DNA of 64,000 nt, taken from positions 74,596,712 through 74,660,711 of the forward strand of contig NC_077224.1 in assembly GCF_024763615.1 (NCBI RefSeq). The letters are read 5' to 3'. Position 1 is the stretch's first letter. Each line of letters begins with the position of its first letter. The position numbers were made by a program, and so were the translations under genes. Below, one piece after another: positions 44,613 to 56,254 of this stretch. Under the pieces are notes generated by a model. It did no database searches and had not been told where the DNA came from. It was given only the letters and a program-made list of their open reading frames with translations. Origin of the DNA: Phlebotomus papatasi. Its lineage: Eukaryota > Arthropoda > Insecta > Diptera > Psychodidae.

Positions 44613-45401
44613 GGGAAGTTGGGGCTACTTTGAAAGACAAATTTTTCGCATGTTTCTAAAGGAAACCGGGCTTGTCCATAAATTAATCTAGATTCACAAT
44701 TGTTCGGCTATCGGAATTACGTTATATTTAATTTCAGCTTCCTTTAGAAATAAGCGAAAAATTGAGTATGTAGGGGAGACTGGGGCAAAACATGGCAAAA
44801 CGCATATTTAATTCTTTCACGAGCTCTGAGAAAACTTAAACGTTTTATAATAAGCATATTCTTATAGGAAATTTACTGCTCTACAACATTGCAGAAGACT
44901 ATTTTCCTCTAATCTCGAAAGAAATGTGATTTTCGAATCCTTTTCTAAAACTCGATTTTGTGGAGATTCTCAAAATTGCTGGGGCAAATTTTGTCAGTCT
45001 TCGGATAATTTTTAACGTTTTACTCTCGCAAACGTTAAAAATATCAAATAGACATATTTTTATAGGAAATTTATTCCTCTACAACTTTGTCGAAGATAAT
45101 TTTTCTCTATCTTAACGAGAAATGTGCTTAAATTGAGCTAATCAGTATTGATATTTTCTGTAAGCCAAATATTCCAAAAATAGGGCTCAAAATTTCATTA
45201 TTTTTTATTTTACATAATCCTTCCTCGAATCCCTTGAAACTTCGTAAGTTTAAGAAGGTTCATAAAGGCTATCTATAATAAAAATTTTAAGCCTCAGTCT
45301 CTTTTATTTTAGAAAATAGTGAATATTGAAATTTTCGTTTTGACAAATTTTGCCCCAGTCTCCCCTAATGTGCCCCTACTCAATGTAGCCCCACTTCCCT
45401 C
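44613..45401. mobile_element. GGGAAGTTGGGGCTAC element hosting another MITE
   Basis: Outer ends GGGAAGTTGGGGCTACTTTG and CAATGTAGCCCCACTTCCC with TA flanks. It is the family of 1020-1216: CAGCTTCCTTTAGAAATAAG parallels the CAGCTTTATTTAGAAATAGA of that copy. A different TIR element (44773-45365) is inserted inside at a TA. Confidence 0.75.
44773..45365. mobile_element. 593-bp TIR element nested in 44613-45401
   Basis: GGGGAGACTGGGGCAAAACA on the left, TTTTGCCCCAGTCTCCCC on the right, TA on both sides (44771-44772 and 45366-45367). Interior segments such as TAGGAAATTTATTCCTCTACA parallel the 16085-16968 element, so it is a shorter relative. No ORF. Confidence 0.8.
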
Positions 45402-46824
45402 TACATAGTATAAAAAATAAGTAAAGTTGCTAAAATCGAACCTATATAGTCAAATTTTAGGTGATTTATTTTATTTCTGATATAATTGACCTTGCTAAAC
45501 CATTCGCTAAATATTGTGGCAATTTATAAATAAATAAAACAAACGACTACATGGTACATTATCTTACAATTACTTTTGTAAATATTATCAAAACAGTGCT
45601 AATAATGCTGGTGTAGTTGGGCAAGTTCTTAGAAGTGTAACAGATACTATAAACAATTTATCAAGAAGTTACAGCTAAACTACAATGATTTCTTAAATAA
45701 TTAAATATTTTTCATGAGAAACTATGTTGAGTGTCTAGAAAAGTATTAATTTTGCTTTTAAAACAGTGCAGTGTGAATTTAGAGTTCAGACAGAGTTCAT
45801 TTTATCTGGAATCGCAATTATTGTAAGAACATTGCAAGTTCCAAAGTTAGCCTTCAAGCAACATTATGTTAATGCTTCAAGAAGCTTTATAAGTGAAACA
45901 AATTGGATATCCCTAATGAGTTCATTAAAAATAAACATAAAATGTTTACCCTAAAATTTACGCCTACGGATCAAGATGTAAGATTACATAAAAGCAATTC
46001 GTAAAAGTATTTATGTTAGTTTTTATTAAGAATTTAACTTTTATCATATATATACTTGTAAATGTATTATAATGTAAAAAGGCATAAAAAGCTGGATAGT
46101 CACGTTAAAATTGCAAAGTCGATAAGACTAAAAATTAGCGGTTTTTATTAGTAAAGGATCCAATGTTGCATGAAAACCAAGTGCTCACAATAAACCTTCA
46201 GTTCGGAATCCCCTTAAGGACTTGTGTTGTTTCTAGTCAGATATCACAGAACTAGAATTTAAAACCCTATAACAGCATGAAAAGTTACTTCACTGTTACT
46301 GTGTAGTGTACCTTATGGTTCAGTCTTAAAAGCGCTTAGAAACTAAACTGATTAAGACCTGAATTCCGAAATGAGACAACTGATCATTTCTTTGCGGGAA
46401 GTGTGGAAACGGTGGGAACCATAAAAACTTAAAGACAAATTCAGTATCCTAATGCAATTAAACTAGATAATCTAATTAATCTATCTATTGGGTATTAATT
46501 ATTTCGTTTAGTGATTATGTATTTGTTATTGTAAATTTATGCCCTAGACACCCTAGATACACTTATGACTTAAGCTATCTTACACGACACACCATTCTGC
46601 GTAAAACAGAATTTCATTCATTCACAATTGGAACGCGATTCTAGAATTGTGTCTTAGCTAAAAGGTAAATTGATTTCCATTTGCTTCAAATGTAGATGAT
46701 TCTTAAAGAATATAAAATTAATTTAGATTTTTGAATAAAACTTTTGGAAATGTTTGTACAAGTCAATAAAATATCACGGAAAGAATTTCTCACAATTTTA
46801 TGATTTCAAACGGAATTACAGATA
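45402..46824. other. Gene-free interval
   Basis: AT-rich, repeat-poor, no recognisable exon. The 62-codon plus frame at 45766-45954 lacks any domain. Confidence 0.4.
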
Positions 46825-46971
46825 GGGTGGAATCACCACTTCTCGCCAGTTCCCCACTTCTGGCCATTTATATTGAAATCGCTATTTTTCGGGATGTGTG
46901 AAATAAATGAGCCGCAAAGATCTTTGTATTTTTACTTCTGCTACTATAGAATCGAAAAATAATTATTATTC

Positions 46972-47046
46972 TATTTATATTTACGATTTTAAGCAAGTAA
47001 AGATTATATTTACGATTTTAAGCAAGTTAGAGTAATATTTTAAGCA
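46972..47046. repeat. Short tandem repeat, ATATTTACGATTTTAAGCAAGT
   Basis: A unit of about 29 bp (TATATTTACGATTTTAAGCA, AGTAAAGAT) is repeated twice, plus a partial third ending TTTTAAGCAAGTGC. It lies inside the 46825-48823 element. Confidence 0.7.
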
Positions 47047-47407
47047 AGTGCATCGAATGCAATATTTCTTACCAAATATACTAAGTTTCATCAAATTTTT
47101 ATCAAGTAAAAAATACCTTTTTGGATAATTTGTCTATTGAATATTTAATTACACTTGTTGTATACATAAAATTTGTATTTAGTTAATTAATATTTCATTC
47201 TATATAATTTTTATATAAAAATTAGGCATGGCGAAAAGTGGTTATATTCTGGAATTGATTTTTCCACCTGTCGCCATCTCTTTTCAATAGGCGACGCTAA
47301 CTTCACTTCGTAGATTCTCAGTTGTCAAATTTGCATTGTTTACTTTCTGCGATAGACCTATAATTTGATTTCTCAGAGAGAAATGGAAGAAAATCATTTA
47401 GTGAGTA

Positions 47408-48475
47408 GGGGAAATGCTCATAATTTTGTCCAGTTTCTTATTTTGGACACTTTGAGGATAACATTGGACACTAAAAATAAATTGAATAAAATTATGGATT
47501 TTTTATTCCAATATTTGATGAATAATGAATTCTATCTAAATATTTGTTCTTTTTGGAAGATTTTAACACTAAATACGTTAAATTTTGAATATGATTTGAG
47601 TTGAAATTGCTTTGTTGAAAATTCAGTGTGAGCAATTGCTTACGAGAAATATGACAGAACTTCGTGGCTTACTTCAGTCTTATTTAGTTTTGGTGAAGTA
47701 CTAACAAAGTTTGTTCGCTGTTTTTGAGTGATATTATTGAATATTCATTGAATATTGTGTTGATTCACGTTACTGATGATTTGTACATTTGACCTGAAGT
47801 GAGATTTGCCTTGTGAATTATATTTTTCGTGTGAAAAATGGGAAATTTTTTAAGACATTCACCAGTGAGGTGATGATTCTTATTTTGGACAGGTGTTTTT
47901 CTCACGAAATTTCATGAAGTTTTAGCTGTTGTGATGACTAGGTTGGACAAATGCCTGGATAAACAAAGGAGCATCATCTCTACGAAAGAGATGTAGCGAG
48001 AAATGGCTTGAAAGGCTCCCGGAAAGGTCAGGGAATGAGCGAATCCGCATGTACTTGGAGTATCGAAGTCAACTCAATTTAATGAATGATATGGAAAGTT
48101 TCTGGGCTTCTGTGACATTCTACGTTTCCCTTACATGAACAGGAAGAGGACTTGGTAAGATTGGTTCATCAAATGAAGAACAATGGGCATCCTATTGAGG
48201 CGGATTAGCTGTCCAAATTTACAGTCAAGTTGGACAAATTAATAAACAAGTTGTCCAAAATAAGAGCCAAGGTCACCTCTACTTATCAATTCATTTTTAA
48301 ACGTATTAAAACTAATTTTAATAAAAATAAGACGATAAATAGCTTGCTAAGTTTCTAAACAACCCTTCTGAAAAGAGAGTAACAAGAAATGTCAATTAGT
48401 ATAGAAAATATCGCACTTCAAACTTGGAACTTCGATGCTTATAAGCAAACTGTCCAAAATTATGAGCACTTCCCC
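47408..48475. mobile_element. 1,068-bp TIR element nested in 46825-48823
   Basis: GGGGAAATGCTCATAATTTT-GTCCA on the left, TGTCCAAAATTATGAGCACT-TCCCC on the right, with TA on both sides (47406-47407 and 48476-48477). TGTCCAAAATAAGAGC-like motifs recur inside. The 79-codon frame at 47365-47604 crosses the boundary and is not a gene. Confidence 0.8.
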
Positions 48476-48823
48476 TAATAATAAGGTGATTGCGAGGAAA
48501 AAGAAATGCTGAATGTATTCTTTTTATAACATTGCGTAAAATAATCGAGTTTGTACCTTTTCAAGTGGGTGGCGAGAAGTGGTTACAAAACTGGCGAAAA
48601 GTGGTGAAAAGTGGCGACGAAGTGGTTATTTTTGCATTGTTAATAAAAATAAGTTTTTTAAGTCGTCCAGCTTTAAATTCTAGGACTATTGTTTTCACGA
48701 ATTTAGAGCCAATACATCTTAGTTTTGTGTCAAATTTGAGTTATCTTGTAGTAAGAGTTCAAGAGTTATAATAAAATAATTTCCTCTTTTTCCTAAACAT
48801 GGCGATAAGTGGTTACTCCACCC

Positions 48824-50583
48824 TAGTGGCTCCGACTGAACTGTAATCTTTTCAAAACACTGTATTTTTTTTTTAATTTAAGATTAATTTAATTGGTGCC
48901 AATGAAAAAAAGTAAGTAATCTTTCAATATTTGTGAATCTATTTGAAATTTTTGATAGAACCATCTTTAGTCCTACTTTACCAATAACACACCCCATAAG
49001 AAAAAATCGAGCGGACTTGCATCCAGGAACAGATGAGGACATTGTGTGCTTAAATTAACAACAAAATGTTATTTTTTAGCCACTCCTGTTTGGCGTGCGA
49101 TTTCTGCGACGGTTTCGAGTCTTATTGAAACTTCCAGTATCTTTTACAACATTTTCTAATTCTAACGGCATTACAACTCCTTCTAGGACAATTTCCCAAT
49201 ACACTTTAATATTAATTTTGACACTACAGTCCAAAACCCAAGTCATGGAACTCGATACAGTAAAAAACGATAGTCCTTGACTTATGGTGATCATTTGAAT
49301 ATCCAAATACTCGTATAATCTTTCCATCAATTGGAAACGATCGTTTTGTTTCTTGGTCTGGTCAAAGATCTTCGATATTCATAAAATTCCGGATATGAAT
49401 GCTCAGAAAAAGAAAATTACCTTTTTAAAATATCGAATAAATGTTTTAAATCTTTAGTACTTATTGCATAATTTGATTCACCAAATACTGTTTAATATTT
49501 TCTAATTGCCTCTGAACTTCAACATTTTAATTTAATTTTAGTAGCATTGAGGGGGTTGTTAAATTAGGAGGCCAATAAAATTAACTGCTTTCAGCAATTT
49601 TTTAAAAGATATAAGGAAACAACGTAGATCCTTGATTTTTTTTAAAGAATATTTAATACATATTTAAGGTGCTCATTTGTTTTTTCGAAAAAAAACCTAT
49701 TATAAAATTGCGGACTAATGAATGGTTTACTGAAACGCCTCGTCACAGTAGTCCCTAATTGGCGAGAAATATGCGGATCGTTTTTCTTGTCTGATAAAAA
49801 AATATAAAAAGTATTTCAATATTTATAAGTATACTTCATAAGCTGAATTCATTGTGTGAAAAATACATAAACATTTTTGAATATAAATTTTCTTTATGCA
49901 AAATTGCATAGTATTCGAGAAACAATTTGGTTTTCTGGGGTAAACATTTCTGACATTTATGATTTACTTTGGGTGCTGATCATTGCGATTATGATGATTG
50001 ATTATTGCGATCAGTGCGATCATGGAAACTTATCGCTACGATCATACGATCAGTGTGACTGATCGGCTCCAATCAGTCGATCTGCCATTCACTGTTCACT
50101 AGGTTATCATACTTGTTCACCCCTTTGTTTCCCGTTTTTTGTTGGTGATAATGTTTAAAGTCCTATAGTTATGCTAATTTGTTTAAACTTGGCGTTAACT
50201 TTAACTTCTGATCATTTTTAAGAATGCACTAAACTGAATTTTTGCGCAACTACTTCCCAAATGCTAAGCAATTGTTCATAAGAAAATTTACTATGCAAAA
50301 ATTTTTTTCGTATTTTTCCTGTTCGAACTTCAAAGAGAGAGCGACCTTCCACCTTCTGGAGATCGAATTTTAAACGATTTCAAGATATTAAGATATCTTC
50401 GCGTTGTCATGCTGTTTATCCGTCTGTACGTCTCTTTGCCTATTTGTCTGTCTTTCCGTCCGCCCCTCTGTACGACCGAAACATTCGGGATTTTGGCTTT
50501 CGGGATTTTGACTGGGACCCCTCGAAAATACATAGTGCGATCTTTTCATTTTAGGACTTGTTTTAGGATGTGTTTCAGAAAGG
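48824..50583. other. Gene-free interval with a repeat scrap
   Basis: No exon recognised. Two opposed frames at 49076-49330 overlap and are unsupported. At 50481-50521 a fragment GGATTTTGGCTTTCGGGATT with TTGACTGGGACCCC belongs to the family at 11587-11846. A TCTGTCCGTC-type simple stretch lies at 50410-50475. Confidence 0.4.
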
Positions 50584-51264
50584 TCTACTCAGAAAAAAAA
50601 AAGATTTGTCAAAAGATTTGTAGATTTGGAGGTAAATTTGTAACCTAACAAACTTTGGAGGTAATGTTTTGTAGTTTCACATCCGAATTTGTAACTGAGC
50701 ATATTACAAATAAAGGTTTGTACAGCTACAAACTTTGGAGTTAAAAGTTTGTAACTAATTCATTTTACAAACAAAGGTTTGTTCAGTTACAAACTTTGGA
50801 GGTAAAGGGCTGTAACTATTAAAGTTTCCATTTTCAATATTTTTCGAAATTTAAACCGATATTATTTTTAATAATAATAATGAAAATAATAAGAAGCCAT
50901 AAAATAGTAAGTAAAATTCTTTTTCAAACAGTTAATTATTAGAAGTACGTGGTATTCCTTCCCAAGTGAGTTCTTTATTTTTAGTATTGTGGAAAAAAAT
51001 TAATGCTGAGTAGTAAAATTGGTTGCAGATTTCTTTTTTTTTCTTTTTTTTCACAAATTCGTGAATTAAACTAATTGATTAAATATGTGAATTATGTGAA
51101 TAAACGCAAGAAATAGACAACTCAAAACAAGATTTTTCGTACTCAATTGGTATTGGTTTTCAATTTAGAGAAGGAAATTTTGGACAAAAACAGGCAAATA
51201 TCTGAAAGAGAAAAAAGTATTCACTATTGTAAACCCAGTTCATCCTCTTTCTTAAGTGGTCCAT

Positions 51265-51301
<37 letters not shown>

Positions 51302-51724
51302 GTACATGCAATTTTATTAAAAATTAACCGAGAACCCAATTAATCCGCTTTTTTATATGTTGAGAAATAAAAAATAAATAAAAAAAGTAATAAATATTTC
51401 ATTACAGTTACAGCTTTTTCCAAATAAGTTTGTTCTACAGCAAAAGGTTTGTAAAATAGGCGACTTACAAACCTTGAACTTAAAAGTTTGTATCTGAGCA
51501 AACCTTTTTTTTGTAAATTGGATGAGTTACAAACTTTTAACTCCAAGTTTTGCAGCTGTACAAACCTAGTTTGTAAAGATGCTAAATTACAAATTCGGCT
51601 GTAAAACTACAAAACATTTTACAAACTTTTGTATTGGAACCACATTCTACCTCCATTTGTAACTTTTTATATGGAAACTACAAAACTTTAACTCCTTTTC
51701 TACAAACTTTTTTTTTTTGAGTAG
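50584..51724. mobile_element. Fold-back element with ACAAACTTTGGAGGTAAA arms
   Basis: Begins CTACTCAGAAAAAAAAAA and ends TTTTTTTTTGAGTAG. The left arm (50584-50830) is made of repeated GTTACAAACTTTGGAGGTAA and TTTGTAAC units; the right arm (51420-51724) of the reverse complement (TTACAAACTTTTAACTCCAA, TACAAACC). About 550 bp of unrelated loop with a (CA)n tract separates them. Long repetitive inverted arms without coding sequence are typical of fold-back elements. Confidence 0.75.
51271..51299 (+). repeat. (CA)n microsatellite
   Basis: Fourteen uninterrupted CA units in the loop of the fold-back element. Confidence 0.95.
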
Positions 51725-51852
51725 CATCAAAGTCACGAGTTCGAGGACTTTCCAAAGCCTGGGACGCTTTTCCATCCTGTTTTCATAATGGGAATACGAG
51801 TCAGCCCTTAAACTAAAAAAGAGTAATAAAATCAGAATTTTACAAAAAAAAA

Positions 51853-52182
51853 TGTAGACTCTCGCTAATTCGGCTCTATTAAGATCGGGTTATTTTTTAA
51901 TTCGGGCAGCAGTTTCATTTAAAAAATATTTGATGTCATTTTACAGATTGTAATTATCATATAAAGTAAATATGCTCAAATTTGCCATGGTTTGTCTTAT
52001 TTTTAATATGATTGTGCATTATTGGGAGATTTTCATGAAATTTACAATATATATGAGTATGTAAACTCTATATGTGTTATGCAGATTTAAAAAAAAAAAA
52101 CGTTGCATTTCAAAAAGTATGTCGCTCAAATTTCTCTTTAATTAGGGTGACATTATGCTCGAATTTGAGACTCTCTACTTCT
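51853..52182. mobile_element. pogo-like MITE, diverged copy
   Basis: Left GTAGACTCTCGCTAATTCGG, right CTCGAATTTGAGACTCTCTAC. Central blocks TTAATTCGGGCAGCA and GTAAATATGCTCAAATTTGC parallel 37893-38103. Ends are approximate. Confidence 0.6.
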
Positions 52183-52225
52183 ACTGTATTTATGGGATAA
52201 AATTTTGATTATAATCCTTTATAAA

Positions 52226-53320
52226 AGGTAGATCGCAAATTGTCAGATTTGATCAGGACGTCTCACAACCAACCTTCTTAAGTAAGGGCATTAGGCGGGT
52301 TCAATTCTTGGTCCTTTGCTGTTTTCTCTCTTTATTAATGATTTACCCTCAGTTTTACGTAACTGCTTGTTTCATATATATCCTGATGACCTCCAAATTT
52401 ATGTGGAGAGAGATTCCTCTAATCCTCTTCAAGTTTTCGATCTTATGAATGCAAATCTCTCTATATTGAGCACTGGGCTTCATTAAATGGATCAGTTTTG
52501 AATCCTAAAAAGTCTCAAGCTATTGTTATCTCCAAAAAAAACTGCTTTCCCTGATCTTTGTCCTTTAAACCTACATGGTGAAATTATCCCTTTCGTTGAT
52601 CAAGTCAAAAATCTAGGTATAATCTTCAACACAACTCTCTCCTGGTCTGATCAGGCCACTTCTATTTGCCGTAAGGTCAACTATTCTCTTTATACCCTTC
52701 GACGCTTCCGGGACATCACACCCTATGATACTCGCTTGATCCTCGCGCGAGCGCTTCTTCCTTTCTTCAACTATGGAGCAGAGCTCTTCTTTGCGGCGGA
52801 TAGTGGCACAATCCGTCGTCTTTCAGTTTCGTTTAACCTTTTAAGGACGATTGGGTCACCGGTGACCCAAAAATGAAACTTTTCCTACGGCCTTCTAAAG
52901 TTGTATTTTGCCCTAAAAATTTAGAAAAAATGATTTTTTCTGATCCTCAATTTTTGACCTTCCCGTCCTTAAAGGGTTAATGATTGTGTTAGGTATATCT
53001 GCGGCTTAAGTCGTTGAGACCATATCTCCCCCTTCAGTCACATATTTGTTGTCTGCGATCTACCATCTCATCTGAGTGCTATTTCTGTTCCATATGCTGA
53101 TTTCTGGATGTCCTGGATACCTGTCATGTCTTCTGGTTAGGGGGAGTTCTGCCAGGGTTCGAGGACTCATAGTACCTAAAGTTCAAGATGACTGCCTCTA
53201 TCGGTCGCTTTTGTAAAAGGTGTCATTCTGTTTAATTTGGTTTAATTCTCTTCCGAGTGATTGCCGTATTTCTGCGGCTGCTATTCGTAATTTCTATCTT
53301 CAGGCTGGATCCTAGAAGCA
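52226..53320 (+). pseudogene. Decayed copy of the non-LTR retrotransposon
   Basis: Covers the last part of RT to the stop. Protein-level match to the 25.9-kb copy is high over 117 codons at 52523-52876 (LHGEIIPFVDQVKNLGI, SICRKVNYSLYTLRRFR, LPFFNYGAELFFAADS). An A-run frameshift near 52536, further indels and an inserted MITE (52837-52976) break the frame; the catalytic YADD is YPDD here. The 3' end stops at CAGGCTGGATCCTAG with no TTA tail. Confidence 0.85.
52837..52976. mobile_element. 140-bp piggyBac-type MITE in the LINE copy
   Basis: Ends CCTTTTAAGGACG and CGTCCTTAAAGGG (13 bp, one mismatch), flanked by TTAA at 52833-52836 and 52977-52980. The intact LINE (26453-26475, minus strand) reads straight through this point with one TTAA (TTTCTTTTAATGATTGTG), so the site duplication is proven by a paralogous empty site. 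TTAA targeting is the mark of piggyBac. It contains a perfect 20-bp palindrome TTGGGTCACCGGTGACCCAA. Confidence 0.9.
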
Positions 53321-53864
53321 ATTACACTAACGTTCAAAACATTAAATACACCCTTCGTAAGTTTAAGTACACCTGATTTGGACCGGGAAAACGCTGTAAT
53401 ATCCAGTTCTATTGACTGAAATAGTTTCATATATAAACCTAAGAACAGTTTTAAACAAAATATGAGAAAATGCCTGGGCTAAAAAATTTATTATTTGAGG
53501 ATCAGTCAAATATGAGCTTTTTGGACAAAAATGCAAAAGTAGCTCCACATTCTAAAACTTATCTAATCTTTTAATAATCATTTAATATAAGCTAAATACT
53601 ATTGGTAAATATTATTAAGAGTCAGAAAAACTGAAAATTATGCCGAGGGAATAATTTTGGTGCGGATTGTGGTCGGTTTCCGGTGTGGTCTGTTCTGAAA
53701 GGGGTTTCTTCTTTGAATATTAAAATTTCCAGCCCAAATTCTACTTTTTCATATATATCTTATTATTTTTCAAATTGCTTCTTCTTATTGTAGCAATTTA
53801 ATTTTATTTACTTCATTATTTTATTTAAAAAAAAACATGATTAAAATCATCAAATTCAGTTCTC

Positions 53865-54137
53865 GAAGAATTCTCCTTTAACTTTGATAAGTGCCTCACA
53901 GATTCGGGGTATCCTGTTGATCAATTTCTACAAAATGTCAGTAGAAACTCTGCCCACATATCCTGAAGTGTTTCCACCAAGGTTGGAACTGATGTTGGCG
54001 CCTTCTCTCGAACCATCTGGTCTAGAAAATTCCAGAAAATTTCAATGGGGTTACAAGTGTGTAACCCCAGTGGTGCATTCCTGAGATAAATTTTCTCCAC
54101 CCTCTGTTATAATTTTCCCAAATGTGTACGAACTAAA
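53865..54137 (-). pseudogene. Tc1-like transposase C-terminal relic
   Basis: On the minus strand, KIITEGGENLSQE near 54120-54080 is followed, after a frame disruption, by NPIEIFWNFLDQMV and ETLQDMWAEF. A further frameshift leads to INRIPRICEALIKVKGEFF. The order (beta-strand, N-P-I-E with downstream W, then LQ--W-----I-R-C--L) is that of the third acidic region and C-terminus of Tc1/mariner transposases. Stops and frameshifts show it is dead. TIRs not located. Confidence 0.7.
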
Positions 54138-54212
54138 ACAGATAGTCTGTCAGACTTTTTATTTTATTTCGAAACGTTTCGAACGTCAATCACGCAGTGT
54201 TTTACAATTACA

Positions 54213-55543
54213 CACGGCTCTTCGTTATCCGGCACTTCGTTATCCGGGTGACAGCTGCCAAATACTGGCGGTTGATGTATTCAAAAATATTTTTACTAAA
54301 CCTGAAGTTTCTCCAGTGTGAATTAACTCTTTCGTCTCCTTTGGGACTCTGGGTACCCATGGAAAAAATATTTTTTTTAGACTATTTAGAATAAATAAGA
54401 AATCAATTCTTGTGGATGATTACAAACTATAAGGATGTCCAAATCTAGGATATTTTTTGCAGGATCCCAATTAACTCCTGAGCTAAAATATTTTTGGTCA
54501 AAAATCGTGAATTTTCGATTTTCTGCTTCCTTGCAGATATTGTGACTTTTTTCATATTTCTATACCAGAAAAACCTCTCGGGGCCAATAAGTATGATAAC
54601 TAACAATTTACAGATTGCATAAATTCGAAAAACAATTTTTTCTTAAATTTTCAAAAAACTTGTTTAAACATGATGGGAACTCTCGTCCGCAAAAATCTTA
54701 AGGTCAAATGTAAGGTTATCCCGCCAATGCCCGCCATTTGCTTTTAGACACCAACCTTGTAAGAAAATTCAAGCGGGAGAGAAATTTTTGTCAATATGGC
54801 CGATAATTTTGACATTTGGCAGCGAGGGAGATTGCTTTCGGGGAAGTTTTTCGTATTCTTCCAGATTTTGGTGAATTCTGATTGTCCAGGAAGTGTTTTT
54901 TTGGCTCTTGAGAAAGCTTAATTTGTCTGCAATAACATCGTGTTGAGAGAAATGTGTGTTAAAGTGTTATTGTGTGAAATATTTTGAGGAATCAGTTGGC
55001 AAGCAGGAGCTGGGTGTCCTTTTTAACACTTCCTGGACATCCCACAAGATACTGGTCAATAATTCTTCTTGTTTTAGTGATCAACATTGTAAGGGAGTTA
55101 TTTGACACGCAAAAATAATTCACAAAATTGATATTATTGGTTTTTGGAAAATAGAAATTTGTCCAAGTTTGTCTCCTTTTCGTTCTTTTGGGGACGAGAG
55201 AGTTCCCATGAGTTTTCCAATTTCCCAGAGGCGGAGAAAATTCTTTCTCTACAAAAGTATCATATTTGACCTCTAACACTTACAATAAAGTGAGTTTGAC
55301 TGAAATTCGTTCGCTGGATATGTTGTGGTCCGGAAGAGTTAAAGTATTATTATCATTGTATCGAAGTTTTTAATACATAATTATGATAAAAAATGAAACA
55401 TAAACACACCATGAAGAAGATTCTCTTGTTCTTTGTCAGACAGAAAATAAATTCACACAGCACAAAAATATAAAAACCGTTGATCATTCAAAAAAGCTAA
55501 ATGTCATTTTGTCCCCCAGTCAGCCGGATAACGAAGAGCCGTG
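54213..55543. mobile_element. 1.33-kb TIR element, CACGGCTCTTCGTTATCCGGC ends
   Basis: CACGGCTCTTCGTTATCCGG-C on the left, G-CCGGATAACGAAGAGCCGTG on the right, a perfect 21-bp TIR. CACTTCGTTATCCGG is repeated once more directly inside the left end. The interior, including frames at 54992-55279, shows no transposase motif I recognise. Confidence 0.8.
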
Positions 55544-56254
55544 TATAAAGAATTTGTTAAAGAGTGGTAAAGTTAATATTTATGCCTAGTGACGAACATT
55601 TTATAAGGAAGAGGAGATGTGGCACCTCTATATCAAAACCGCCCTATCACATGATTTTTTGCCAATATTGTTGCTAAATTAAGAAAATATCCTAAGTTTT
55701 TATTTTTCTATAAATCAAATTTATTATTTATTTAACTATTTCTTTATTTCTATTTAAGGATGTCTATTTAACTATTCGACCATATTCTAATGAAGATTAA
55801 ACGATACATTCAGAAGAGTGATCGATACCGTGTCCCTATTTCACCAGCTTTTCGACTCTTGATAACTTTGAAAATAGTTCACGACCGAAACATCTCTTGA
55901 AAAACAAAAAAAAAATATTTAAAACCTTCTTCTTCTTCTTGTATTTTATGTAAGGCTGTCGGATTCACTCGGGTCCATATATAGCCATGATTTAAAACCG
56001 CTTGAAATGTCAAAATATTCGAACATAAACAAATGGAACTTTCGAAGATAGAAATTTTAAGCGCCAAAAGATAGGCAAAAATGCACCGGTCTATAAAGCT
56101 CAGTGGGGGATTTTTGAGTCAAAATGGCGGTTTCGAAATAAAATCTCCCAGTTTAGATGCTTCATTACTTGATGATTTTATGAAAATACAGTACATCTTG
56201 GTTGATTTGTTTAACAGAATTCATTGTCATTTTAATTGCCAAAAATCTTAAATA
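55544..56254. other. Gene-free interval
   Basis: AT-rich, no exon or repeat family recognised. Confidence 0.4.

Larger units (their letters stand above)
46825..48823. mobile_element. 2-kb element, GGGTGGAATCACCACTTCTCGCC ends
   Basis: GGGTGGAATCACCACTTCTCGCC at the left is answered by GGCGATAAGTGGTTACTCCACCC at the right, TA on both sides. The motif GGCGARAAGTGGTTA recurs at about 47230, 48570, 48592 and 48610, so it carries subterminal repeats. A second TIR element is nested within. No transposase frame. Confidence 0.75.

Noticed and set aside
49076..49330. Overlapping 84- and 61-codon frames on opposite strands
   Set aside because: Neither has homology, a signal peptide or splice context; the mirrored frames suggest base-composition effects.
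51271..51299. Possible CRISPR-like or tandem array around the CA tract
   Set aside because: It is a simple dinucleotide microsatellite; no spacer-repeat structure exists anywhere in the window.
55879..56067. 62-codon minus-strand frame
   Set aside because: It starts in AT-rich DNA with no domain; the frame length is expected by chance.
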